Assembly: GCA_017404145.1 (NCBI GenBank)
Contig: JAFRCW010000032.1
Location: 1 to 64,000 of the forward strand
DNA: 64,000 bases
Reading direction: 5' to 3'
Source: Ruminococcus sp.
GTDB taxonomy: Bacteria > Bacillota > Clostridia > Oscillospirales > Acutalibacteraceae
The position numbers were made by a program, and so were the translations under genes. The number at the start of each line of letters is the position of its first letter. Position 1 is the stretch's first letter. Shown here piece by piece: positions 52,649 through 61,700 of the stretch. The notes under the pieces are model-generated. The model saw only the letters and a list, made by a program, of their open reading frames with translations. It searched no databases and was not told the DNA's origin.

Positions 52649-53443
52649 ATGATGTTAAATAAAGCATTTGACGCGATCTGCGAAAAGGTAGAAGAAGCGC
52701 TGAAGGAGCAGTGCTTTACCCGCGTGAAGGCGGCTTCGAATGACGCGAATGAAATGGTCGCGCTGTTTGTATCCGAGAATCTTGCCTACTCTGTCGTATA
52801 CTATACCGACAAGCAGCATATGGTGATGCGCGAGTGTCCGATGACCGATGACGGTCCCGATAATAACTGGAAGACCCTTGCGACCTGGATGTTCGATCCC
52901 GAGGTCGACACGATGAAAGAGGCAAACTCTATCGGAAACGACTTTGTCGAGGCGATCAGCGCTCCCAAGGCGATCAAAAAGGTCAAGACCGCTAAGAAAA
53001 CAAAGGCGAAGAAAGACGATGAGGGCAACGCCGATCCCGTCTTTTTGGCAAAGCGCTTCGTTACGATCTACCCTGAACTCAAGGACGAGATCAAGAACGA
53101 AGAGGACTGCTACTATCCTTTCCGTTCTGTCACCTTCTTCAGAGCATCCGTGGTGCCGAAGGTTCAGGACTCTATCACGAGAGGAACGGACAACGATATC
53201 AAGAAGCTGATGAATCTTCTTTCCGCTCAGTATAACAACGGCGATATCGATACCCGCTCTATTATTACAATCGTCATTCTTAATTCCATAGAAGAAAAAT
53301 ACGATGATAAGATGATGGAGTATATGTCCGATGATCTTAAGACGGCGTTCAAAGCCTCCAGAAAGTTCAGAGGCAAGGAGTTCAAGCCCGAGAAGCCCAA
53401 GAAACAAAGAAAAACGATTGCCCAGCGTTTGCAGGGACAGTGA
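52649..53443 (+). CDS. Conserved hypothetical protein (264 aa)
   Basis: A soluble protein with an N-terminal alpha/beta domain (LNKAFDAICEKVEEAL, LAYSVVYYTDKQHMVM), a Lys-rich linker (KKVKTAKKTKAKKDDE, about 110-126), a helical C-terminal domain (FVTIYPELKDEIKNEEDCYY, MEYMSDDLKTAFKASRKF) and a basic end (PKKQRKTIAQRLQGQ). AAAGGA is upstream of two possible ATGs at 52649 and 52652. I do not recognise a family. Single gene with its own terminator. Confidence 0.78.
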   Translation: MMLNKAFDAICEKVEEALKEQCFTRVKAASNDANEMVALFVSENLAYSVVYYTDKQHMVMRECPMTDDGPDNNWKTLATWMFDPEVDTMKEANSIGNDFVEAISAPKAIKKVKTAKKTKAKKDDEGNADPVFLAKRFVTIYPELKDEIKNEEDCYYPFRSVTFFRASVVPKVQDSITRGTDNDIKKLMNLLSAQYNNGDIDTRSIITIVILNSIEEKYDDKMMEYMSDDLKTAFKASRKFRGKEFKPEKPKKQRKTIAQRLQGQ

Positions 53444-53469
53444 GAAAAGCCCCGTTTGGGGCTTTTCTT
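53443..53469 (+). terminator. Terminator after the hypothetical gene
   Basis: GAAAAGCCCC, GTTT loop, GGGGCTTTTCTT. Confidence 0.85.
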
Positions 53470-53700
53470 AATGAATACTGAAGACTGAAAACTGAAGAAT
53501 GAATAATGAAGGTTACTCGCTTCGCTCGGACATTAAATGTAAGGCAAGGCGCCTACGACTTGCCTTACGGCCAATATGGCTTGCAGCCGAAATCGGTATC
53601 TAGTATCAAAGTCCTCAACGGTCAAGACCGTTCCCTACAATTCCTCATTCCTCACTCCTCATTCCTCATTAAAATAATCCCGAAAAATCGAAAGTTTCTC
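53470..53700. repeat. Intergenic repeat region
   Basis: No gene seen. Contains GAATGAATAATGAAGG, CGCTTCGCTCGGAC, a GGCAAGGCGCC palindrome (about 53541-53568), GGTCAAGACCGTTCCCTAC (about 53621-53639) and ATTCCTCATTCCTCA repeats. Confidence 0.6.
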
Positions 53701-53729
53701 TTGACGAGTTGACAAAGATGTGCTATAAT
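53701..53729 (+). promoter_or_regulatory. Promoter of the rpmG-secE-nusG-ribosomal operon
   Basis: TTGACG at 53701-53706, 17-bp spacer, TATAAT at 53724-53729. The leader to 53843 contains GAGCCGGGAGGCTC and other short stems. Confidence 0.72.
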
Positions 53730-53843
53730 TTTACTTACCTCGTATAAGGGGGCTTTATTTTTGTGCCCTTTTCAAGGAGCCGGGAGGCTCTAAGTCTTTG
53801 AGGGAGGCTAATTTATTCCGAGAAAATACCGGGAGGTGCCGAA

Positions 53844-53993
53844 ATGAGAGTAAAAATCACTATGGCCTGCACTGAATGTAAACAGCGCAACTACAACACC
53901 ATGAAGAACAAGAAGAACAGTCCCGACCGTTTAGAGATGAACAAGTATTGCAGATTCTGCAAGAAGCACACTCTTCACAGGGAAACCAAGTAA
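53844..53993 (+). CDS. rpmG: 50S ribosomal protein L33
   Basis: The 49-residue product begins [19 protein letters not shown] and has CRFCKKH; the four Cys (CxxC twice) mark the zinc-binding L33 form. GGGAGGTG lies just upstream. First gene of the operon, 18 bp before secE. Confidence 0.95.
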   Translation: MRVKITMACTECKQRNYNTMKNKKNSPDRLEMNKYCRFCKKHTLHRETK

Positions 53994-54011
53994 GAGTAAC
54001 GGAGGGATATT

Positions 54012-54233
54012 ATGGCTGACGCAAAAGCTAAGAAAAACATTTTTCAGAGAATGGCTTCCTTCTTCCGCGCCTGTATCGGCGAGATGAAGAAGATCACATG
54101 GCCGACAGTTAGTCAGACTTTCAAGAACTTTGGTGTCGTCGTGCTGGTTATCGTCATTGCGGGACTTTTCATTTTTGGACTTGACAGAGGTCTTTACGCT
54201 CTCTTGAATCTGGTTATGAATACCGGCGTTTAA
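54012..54233 (+). CDS. secE: Preprotein translocase subunit SecE
   Basis: The 73-residue product has the SecE motif (GEMKKITWPTVSQTFKNFGV) followed by one membrane helix. Located between rpmG and nusG as expected. The 167-bp gap to nusG carries several possible stems but no gene. Confidence 0.95.
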   Translation: MADAKAKKNIFQRMASFFRACIGEMKKITWPTVSQTFKNFGVVVLVIVIAGLFIFGLDRGLYALLNLVMNTGV

Positions 54234-54400
54234 GAGAACGAAGTGTCCGAGGTCCGGAGCCCTCAAATAACGACGGGTGAGACGGGACCGTTCATAAGGG
54301 CTGAAAGCCCGTTGAATGGTTAGTCGAACAGGAGTTATTCGGGGAGAAGCGGAGGACAACGAGGCGTGACAATACTGTCTGTACAAAAAGGAGAACACAT

Positions 54401-54928
54401 ATGGCTGATGAAGCAAAATGGTATGTGGTGCATACCTACTCAGGCTATGAGAACAAGGTGATGTCCACTCTGCAGACCACTGTTGAGAACCGCGGACTGT
54501 CTGATATGATTCAGGACGTCAAGGTTCCCACCGAGAAGGTCACAGAGGTCAAGGACGACGGCTCTACCAAGGAAGTGGAGCGCAAGCTGTTCCCCGGCTA
54601 CGTCTTTGTCAAGATGGTATATACCGACGAGACATGGTATGTGGTCAGGAACATCCGCGGCTGCACGGGCTTTGTAGGACCTTCTTCCAAGCCGGTTCCG
54701 CTGACAGAGTCTGAGGTTTATAAGATGGGCGTTGAGACCAGAGTGGTCGAGGTTTCCTATGACGTAGGCGATCAGGTTCGCATCATCGACGGTCCTCTGG
54801 AGGACTTCGTCGGTATCGTCGACGAGCTTGACACCGACAAGAACTACGTCAAGGTCACGATCTCGATGTTTGGCAGAGAGACGCCTGTGGAGCTTGAACT
54901 CAATCAAGCAGAGAAGTTAGAAGATTAA
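54401..54928 (+). CDS. nusG: Transcription termination/antitermination factor NusG
   Basis: The 175-residue product has WYVVHTYSGYENKVMSTL, the VPTEKVTEVKDG region, KLFPGYVFVKM, and a C-terminal KOW domain (YDVGDQVRIIDGPLEDFVG). Normal length. Confidence 0.97.
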   Translation: MADEAKWYVVHTYSGYENKVMSTLQTTVENRGLSDMIQDVKVPTEKVTEVKDDGSTKEVERKLFPGYVFVKMVYTDETWYVVRNIRGCTGFVGPSSKPVPLTESEVYKMGVETRVVEVSYDVGDQVRIIDGPLEDFVGIVDELDTDKNYVKVTISMFGRETPVELELNQAEKLED

Positions 54929-54986
54929 GATTTTTTACTTTGGAATAATTAGCATAATGCTTTTTATATGAGGGATTTGATCCCTT

Positions 54987-55016
54987 GTGGGAGGAGAAAT
55001 CTCCGCAAGACACCAC
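54987..55016 (+). promoter_or_regulatory. L1-binding leader structure before rplK
   Basis: GTGGGAGGAGAAATCTCCGC followed by AAGACACCAC forms a stem with the asymmetric loop known from L1-binding sites on rRNA and L11-L1 operon mRNA. A similar copy is at 55473-55500. Confidence 0.55.
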
Positions 55017-55036
55017 GAATTTAGGAGGAAAACACT

Positions 55037-55462
55037 ATGGCTCAGAAAGTAACAGGTTTAATCAAGTTACAGATTCCTGCCGGAAAAGCGACTCCGGCTC
55101 CGCCTGTAGGTCCCGCACTCGGCCAGCACGGCGTTAACATCGTTTCCTTTACCAAGGAATTCAACGAGCGCACCAAGAACGACATCGGTCTGATCATCCC
55201 CGTAGTCATCACCGTATACGCCGACCGTTCGTTCACCTTTATCACCAAAACTCCCCCTGCTCCTGTCCTGATCAAGAAGGCCTGCAACATCGAGAAGGCT
55301 TCCGGCGAGCCCAACAAGAAGAAGGTCGCCAAGATCACCAAGGCTCAGTGCCAGCAGATCGCAGAGCAGAAGATGAAAGACTTAAACGCCGCCAACATTG
55401 ACACCGCTGCCTCTATGATTATGGGCACCGCTCGTTCAATGGGCATCGAAGTCGTCGACTGA
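55037..55462 (+). CDS. rplK: 50S ribosomal protein L11
   Basis: The 141-residue product has [31 protein letters not shown] and [23 protein letters not shown] is upstream. Confidence 0.98.
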   Translation: MAQKVTGLIKLQIPAGKATPAPPVGPALGQHGVNIVSFTKEFNERTKNDIGLIIPVVITVYADRSFTFITKTPPAPVLIKKACNIEKASGEPNKKKVAKITKAQCQQIAEQKMKDLNAANIDTAASMIMGTARSMGIEVVD

Positions 55463-55472
55463 TAATTTTCCG

Positions 55473-55500
55473 GGTGGGAGGAAATTTCCGTTTAACCACC
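55473..55500 (+). promoter_or_regulatory. Second L1-binding-like structure before rplA
   Basis: GGTGGGAGGAAATTTCCGTT followed by TAACCACC, same pattern as 54987-55016. Two targets for L1 feedback in one operon. Confidence 0.5.
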
Positions 55501-55519
55501 TAATAATGGAGGAACAACT

Positions 55520-56212
55520 ATGAAACACGGTAAGAAATACGTTGACAGCGCCAAGCTTGTCGACAGAACAAAATTATATGATACCAACGAGGCTCTTGAC
55601 ACCGTCATCAAAACTGCTACCGCAAAGTTTGACGAGACCGTCGAGCTCCACGTGAAGTTAGGCGTTGACTCTCGTCACGCTGACCAGCAGGTCAGAGGCG
55701 CGGTCGTTCTGCCCAACGGTACCGGTAAAAACGTCAGAGTTCTTGCGATCTGCAAGGGCGAGAACGAGAAACTGGCTCAGGAAGCCGGCGCAGACTATGT
55801 CGGCGCTGAGGATATGACCCAGAAGATCCAGCAGGAGAACTGGATGGACTTCGACGTTCTGATCACCACTCCCGACTGCATGGGTCTGGTCGGTCGTCTC
55901 GGCCGTATCTTAGGTCCCCGCGGTTTGATGCCGAACCCCAAGGCAGGCACCGTTACTCCCGATATCGCCCGCGCGATCAAGGAAGCAAAAGCCGGTAAGA
56001 TCGAGTATCGTCTCGACAAGACCAACATCATCCACTGCCCGATCGGTAAGGTTTCTTTCGGCGTTGAGAAGCTCGCTGAGAACTTCGACACTCTGATGGG
56101 CGCTATCGTTAAGGCGAAGCCCGCTGCGGCAAAAGGCCAGTATGTCAAGAGCTGCGCTGTTGCGTCTACTATGGGTCCGTCCGTCAGGATCAACCCCACC
56201 AAGTTTGTCTAA
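55520..56212 (+). CDS. rplA: 50S ribosomal protein L1
   Basis: The 230-residue product has [55 protein letters not shown] and [12 protein letters not shown]. Normal length; it may repress the operon via the two structures above. Confidence 0.98.
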   Translation: MKHGKKYVDSAKLVDRTKLYDTNEALDTVIKTATAKFDETVELHVKLGVDSRHADQQVRGAVVLPNGTGKNVRVLAICKGENEKLAQEAGADYVGAEDMTQKIQQENWMDFDVLITTPDCMGLVGRLGRILGPRGLMPNPKAGTVTPDIARAIKEAKAGKIEYRLDKTNIIHCPIGKVSFGVEKLAENFDTLMGAIVKAKPAAAKGQYVKSCAVASTMGPSVRINPTKFV

Positions 56213-56245
56213 TTGATATTAATTTCTTTTAGAGAATATTAATAT

Positions 56246-56408
56246 ACAAATCGCTGTTCTAAAGACAGCAGGTTCCGTTTTTGGTATAATAACCGTTCAG
56301 GTTGCCTGCCGAGGAGTTAGAAACGCTTTGCGTTTCAAGCGGTTGCATCGTACTTTGTGTACAGCTATGTAACTTCCGCCTCTCCTCGAAAAGGAGAGGC
56401 TGTTTTTT
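56246..56408 (+). ncRNA. L10 leader with attenuator
   Basis: The leader has the AAAGACAGCAGGTTCCG sequence known from L10 leaders, followed by several stems and a strong terminator hairpin: GCCTCTCCT, CGAA, AAGGAGAGGC at 56378-56400 and a T6 tract (56403-56408). The L10-L12 complex is known to bind such leaders, so termination before rplJ when the proteins are in excess is likely. A TATAAT at 56285-56290 could also be an internal -10, without a clear -35. Confidence 0.75.
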
Positions 56409-56447
56409 AGAAACCGCGTAACATTTATCATTACGGAGGTGAAAAAT

Positions 56448-57065
56448 TTGCCAAGCGCTAAGGTATTAGAATCCAAGAAGGCTATCGTCGCCGAATTAAG
56501 CGAGAGACTCAAGAGCTCCTGCACCGGCGTGTTAGTCAGCTACAAGGGTATCAACGTCGCAGATGACACCGCTATGAGAAAAGAGCTCAGAGAAGCGGGC
56601 GTCAAGTACACCGTTGTAAAGAACACCCTGTTATCGAGAGCGTGTGAAGAAGCCGATCTGACCGGTCTGCAGCCCACATTAGAGGGCACCACCGCTATCG
56701 CGACCTCTGAGGAGGACTATGCCGCTGCCGCTCGTATTCTTTCCAACTATGCGAAGAAGATCGAGTCGTTTGAAGTCAAGGGCGGTTATCTTGACGGTGA
56801 AGTCGTAGAGTTATCTACAATCGATCGTCTTGCGAAGCTCCCCACCAGAGACATCCTGCTCGCTACCGTTCTGAATGCGTTCCAGGCTCCCATCGCGTCC
56901 TTCGCGAGAGCGATCCAGGCGATCGTGGACAAGGGCGGCATCGATGCTTGCGCAGCCGACAAGGCTCCTGCTGAGGAAGCAGCTCCCGCTGAGGAGGCAG
57001 CTCCCGCTGAAGCACCCGCAGAAGCGCCCGCTGAGGCGCCCGCTGAAGAAGCAGCAGCGGAATAA
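56448..57065 (+). CDS. rplJ: 50S ribosomal protein L10 with Ala/Pro/Glu-rich tail
   Basis: The product (205 residues) starts with TTG 56448 (GGAGG 8 bp upstream; MPSAKVLESKKAIV). The L10 core (GVLVSYKGINVADDTAMRKE, YTVVKNTLLSRA, EGTTAIA) is followed by a tail of about 30 residues built of PAEEAA and PAEA units. L10 is usually about 165-175 residues, so the tail is extra. The tail repeats lie at about 57000-57063. Confidence 0.96.
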   Translation: MPSAKVLESKKAIVAELSERLKSSCTGVLVSYKGINVADDTAMRKELREAGVKYTVVKNTLLSRACEEADLTGLQPTLEGTTAIATSEEDYAAAARILSNYAKKIESFEVKGGYLDGEVVELSTIDRLAKLPTRDILLATVLNAFQAPIASFARAIQAIVDKGGIDACAADKAPAEEAAPAEEAAPAEAPAEAPAEAPAEEAAAE

Positions 57066-57121
57066 TTGCTTCAACCTATTACTAAATTATGATTATTACA
57101 AAAAATTGGAGGTAAATTACA

Positions 57122-57502
57122 ATGGCATCTGAAAAGATTACTGCTATTATCGAAGAATTAAAGACCCTCTCCGTACTCGAGCTTTCCGATCTCGTTCACG
57201 CTGTAGAGGAAGAATTTGGCGTATCTGCTGCCGCAGCTGTTGCGGTTGCAGCTCCCGGTGACGATCAGAACAACGGCGGCGGCAATGTCCAGACCGAGTT
57301 TGACGTTATCCTTAAGTCCCCCGGCGCCGGCAAGATCAACGTTATCAAGGCTGTCCGCGCTGCTACAGGTCTTGGCCTGAAAGAAGCGAAGGCTCTTGTT
57401 GACGAGTGCCCCAAGGCTGTCAAGGAAGGCATCTCCGAGGACGAAGCGAACGCCCTCAAGGCTGCTCTCGAAGAGGCAGGCGCAGAGGTCGAAATCAAAT
57501 AA
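57122..57502 (+). CDS. rplL: 50S ribosomal protein L7/L12
   Basis: The 126-residue product has the N-terminal dimerisation domain, an Ala-rich hinge with an unusual [12 protein letters not shown] stretch, and the C-terminal domain ([40 protein letters not shown]). TTGGAGG is upstream. A terminator follows directly, and rpoB is not next. Confidence 0.98.
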   Translation: MASEKITAIIEELKTLSVLELSDLVHAVEEEFGVSAAAAVAVAAPGDDQNNGGGNVQTEFDVILKSPGAGKINVIKAVRAATGLGLKEAKALVDECPKAVKEGISEDEANALKAALEEAGAEVEIK

Positions 57503-57522
57503 TTTCACCTTACGTAACAATC

Positions 57523-57557
57523 AAGGACTGTTCCGGTCGGAGCAGTCCTTTTTTTGC
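57523..57557 (+). terminator. Terminator after rplL
   Basis: AAGGACTGTTCC, GGTC, GGAGCAGTCC followed by T7. Confidence 0.88.
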
Positions 57558-57968
57558 GTGGAAAAATAGAACCGTAGGAAACGGTCTTGACCGTTCCGAA
57601 ACGTTGATAGCAGATGACGTTTTTGGTTACGAAGTACATCAACCATAGGGCAAGACGCCTTCGGCTTGCCGGTTGCAGCAACGTTTTGATAATTTCAAAC
57701 GTTTTTAACAAGAGCAAGATTTAACTTGCATCTCCTATAACCGATATAGAGTTAATAACAACGTTTCGGCAAGTCGAGGGCGCCTTGCCCTACATTTTTG
57801 TAATCAACGCTTTCTTATAAATAATATACACAGATATAATTGCATAGTCAGGGAGGGCGTGGAATCCCTCCCCTACAATAATACTTTACGAAACATCAAC
57901 CAATTCCTAATTCCTAACTCCTCATTCCTCATTGCATAATCCTCCCGTTTTTCCGCATCCTACTGTCA
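57558..57968. repeat. Intergenic repeat block
   Basis: No gene seen. Palindromes with GTAGG/CCTAC flanks at about 57572-57612 and 57763-57794, an inverted copy of the 73-bp unit at about 57595-57672, a CAGGGAGGGCGTGG ... CTCCCCTAC unit at about 57849-57877, and ATTCCTAATTCCTAACTCC repeats near 57901-57935. Confidence 0.75.
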
Positions 57969-57981
57969 AAGGAGGAATTTG

Positions 57982-58155
57982 ATGATCAACACAACAAAAC
58001 CCTATCTTTATCCCGAAGAGCTGCCCGAGCGTGAGCGCAAGCCCAAAAGGGGAGAGGTCTATGATGAAGAGATCCCTAACAGCAAAAAGAAAGAGGTAAA
58101 GCCCGACAACGCTTATACCCCGCAGGCGGAAGATCTTGACCTGATTATCACGTGA
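57982..58155 (+). CDS. Small charged hypothetical protein (57 aa)
   Basis: ORF with AAGGAGG 7 bp before ATG. The product is soluble, rich in Lys, Glu and Pro (MINTTKPYLYPEELPERERK ... DLDLIIT). It has no membrane segment or Cys. It lies alone between two repeat blocks. No family recognised; the strong ribosome binding site supports it. Confidence 0.6.
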   Translation: MINTTKPYLYPEELPERERKPKRGEVYDEEIPNSKKKEVKPDNAYTPQAEDLDLIIT

Positions 58156-58680
58156 TCGGTTGTTTGTTCCCGGTTTCTAGTTGTTGGTTGTTGCTTATGA
58201 AAACGTTGCTGTGACACCGTGAGGAGCTGTCAAGACCGTTCCGAACGCCGTGATTATATCCCGTTTACCGCTATCGGAACACAATGATCAAAAAATGTAG
58301 GGCAAGGCGCCCTCGACTTGCCGAAACATTGATAGTTTATCCATATTGGTTATAGGAGATACAGGTCAAATCCAGCTCCTGTATAAACGCTTGATATTAT
58401 CTATGCGCTACTGCGACCGGCAAGGCGAGGGCGCCTTGCCCTACAGCGGGCGACGATGGTCTCTCCTACGGTTCTATACGGACGGTCGGAGGAGGAAGGG
58501 GATTCTTCGCTTCGCTCTGAATGACAATCCGACAACCAACAACTAACAACCGGGAACCAAATCAATTCCCCGTTCCTAGCTCCTAATTGTTACAAAGATG
58601 TCATCTTTTTGCACAAATAGGATGGGGGTTTATTGTAGGATATGTAGATAATATGATAAATCCGTCGAAATAATTTTGGC
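58156..58680. repeat. Intergenic repeat block before the CotH gene
   Basis: No gene seen. Includes GAGGAGCTGTCAAGACCG (about 58220-58237), a composite element from GTAGGGCAAGGCGCC (about 58297) to GGCGCCTTGCCCTAC (about 58444), a half GTCATT-family repeat ending CTCTGAATGACAATCC (about 58497-58535) and CAACCAACAACTAACAACC repeats. Confidence 0.75.
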
Positions 58681-58684
58681 TTTA

Positions 58685-58713
58685 TTGACGAAGAATCCGT
58701 TTTGCGTTATAAT
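58685..58713 (+). promoter_or_regulatory. Promoter of the CotH-dockerin gene
   Basis: TTGACG at 58685-58690, 17-bp spacer, TATAAT at 58708-58713, 65 bp before the start codon. Confidence 0.7.
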
Positions 58714-58778
58714 ATAATCGCAAAATTATGGAGCAGTCCGACCATTTTCTTCTCTGCTCAGATTCTAAGGAGGAAATA

Positions 58779-61700
58779 ATGAAAACCAAAAGACTATCAA
58801 AACGTGTTGTTTCGCTGATTCTCTCTCTGCTGATAGTGATTTCCATGATCGCCGTCGGTATGATTTCCGCGTATTCCGCGGACAGCAGTGAACAGGCGAT
58901 CGTCGATGTCTCGGATGAGTTTGCGGACGACGATTTTGATGACGATGATGACGATAACGAACCTGCCGAGCCTGCCGAGGAGGATGAGCTTGCCGCATCC
59001 GGCGCAGAAGCGGATATCGCCGCGTCCGGCGCGTCCGTGATCGAGGTTTGGTTCACCAGACCTACCTCTTGGGGCAACAATCCGAACGTCCATTACTGGG
59101 GCGGATCCACCTCTTCCAGCTGGCCGGGACAGGGAATGACTTGGAAGTATACCAACGACTACAGCCAGTCTGTCTATTACACAACCATTCCTGCCGATAC
59201 GACCAGCATTATCTTCAACAATGGCAGCGGCAGTTACCAGACCGCGAATATCACACTGCCTTCCGGAAAATCCGTTGTCGCGTACTATATTTCAGGAAAC
59301 GCGAACTCAACCAGTGCAACAGTTACCCAGTGGGCTGATACACCCGCTTCGCTGATCCAGCCCGAGACTCAGGCTCCCACACAGGCGCCTTCGACCCAGT
59401 ACACCGTTTATTTTGCTGACAATACGACCGACAAGTGGATCGGCAACGACGACGCGAAGATCTATGTCGGCTCTACCGAGCTGACAAAATCCGTTGACGA
59501 GCATACCGGCTGGACGGTCTGGTACGGTAAGGTCAACATTACTAATAACAGCTCGATTACATTCAACCGCGTTTCCGCGATCAATTCCTCTACGGTATGG
59601 AATCACTGGACCGGTACGTTCAACACAAATAATCCCTGCTATGTCGCTACCGATGACAGCGTTGGCTCCTTCGGCACCGCGCCGACGATCCCCGAAGGCA
59701 CCGCGACCGACTTCTGGTACGGCATCTGGGTCGATACCAAGGGCAACGGAGACACGAAGGATTTCGTCAAGCTCTACGCTTCCGATCTGTACGGCAGCAC
59801 CGACTACTACCTCTATCTGCCGTCTTATGTCAACCGCAGCGCGGTAAAGGTTTACACCTCTCTGTATGACCTGAAGATCGGTTCCACCTCTGTTCCCAGA
59901 GCGACCGCGACCACCGTCAACCTCAGTTCAGGCACCTATAATCTTTCCTATAAGCGCTACACCGGCGGCTCCACTCACTCCGATTTCAAACTCCATGTGA
60001 TGAGTACCACCGGCGTTTCGGCGATGATGCTGACGACTGCGAAGGATCTGTATACCGGTCTTGCTGCAGCCTACGGCGATAACGGCGACGGCACCGCCAA
60101 CTATGAGGGTGTAGCCGCATACAAAAGCCAGTATGTTTCCGGCAAGGGCAAGTATGTCTTTTATGATGAAACCGGTACTAAGCTCAATACCGACGATGGA
60201 CTCAAGAAAATCAAGGGCAGAGGCAACTCTACCTTTGAGGCGTCTATGCGTCTCTACGGCAAGTACGCGATGAACGTTACCCTGAACGAGAAGGCGCCGC
60301 TGATCGAGGGCTGCGCTTCCTCCAAGAAATACAGCCTGCTCGCGAACAACGCCGACGAGTCCCTGATGCGCAACGTCACCGTATACGGCATAGCGGACGA
60401 GGTCGGTATGCCCTATATCCCGAACACCCGCCTGATTGACCTGTATGACAACGGTAACTATCTCGGCGCCTATGTCCTGACCGAGAAGGTTGAATACGGC
60501 AAGAACACTCTGATCCCCGACGCGAAGAGCCTCGACAAGTTCAACGAAGACATCCTCGCTGCCGGCAAGGGCATCGACTATGACTCCCTCAAGCAGGTCA
60601 CCGGTACCTATAAGGCAAAATCCGGTACATATTACCAGTATCAGTACTCTGTTGCTTCCGAATCCGGCAAGACCTATGAGTTCGACGGTTCTACCGTTAC
60701 CATCGGCGAGGGCGAAGCGGCTGAGACCTATACTCTCGACGAAACTCTGATGAAGAGCTATGACTTCCTCGTAGAGCACGAGATCAACGGAAGATACCAG
60801 CCCGAGGGCACATGGTTCGTTTCCCAAAGGACCAAACAGGCGCTTGTGCCGAAGTATCCCGAGTTTGCGACCCAGAAGGAAGTCCAGTGGATGATCGAGC
60901 AGTATGACGCGCTCGAGACCGCAGCTTATGCAACAAAAACCCTTGCCGCTGTCGATGCTGTTGCGGATGTGGAAAGCTTCGCTTCCACCTACCTGATCCA
61001 GGAACTCACCGAGAACCTCGACGCCGGCGCTACCTCCTACTATATCCTTGGCGGTGCTTCCTATCCGAAGCTTCTCGCGGCTCCGCTGTGGGACTATGAC
61101 TGGGCTGCCGGTATGTATAACGGCAAGAAGCTGACATATAACGGTGAGGTCGATGTAGCCGACTTCACCCAGAAGTTCGTTACCGAGAAGTCCGTCAAGA
61201 TCGATTCGAACGACGGACGCACCCAAAGTACCCGTAATCTGCAGGCGCAGTTGACCACGATCTCTGCTTTCTGGACCGAGTGTAAGAAGGTCTGGACCAA
61301 CAAGTTTACTCCGGTCCTCAACAACTACCTCGGAGATGGCAAGACACTGCTCGGCACCAACCTGCCGCACTTCCGTTCCGCCGCAGCGATGAATGAGAGC
61401 CGCTGGAACGTTCTCCATGATATGAACGAGCATCCCGAAAACTACTGGGGTACCCGTTCTACCACCCAGTTTAAGAAGGGAAGCACCTCCAAGACCGCCT
61501 TCGCGGTCGGCGGCAACAAGTGTACCGGCGCGACCTTCAGCTATGACAACACCGTCTATTACCTCAACGACTGGCTCACCCAGCGCAGAGCGTTTATGGA
61601 TAAGAGCACAGCTTCCGGCGGCTTGGGTCTTTATGACGCGAGTGTGATCGAGACCGAGGCTCCCACAGAAGCTCCCACAGATCCTCCGACAGAGGCTCCT

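Noticed and set aside
54240..54400. Possible ncRNA between secE and nusG
   Set aside because: Several short stems can be drawn, but no known leader class or terminator is recognisable, so no feature is claimed.
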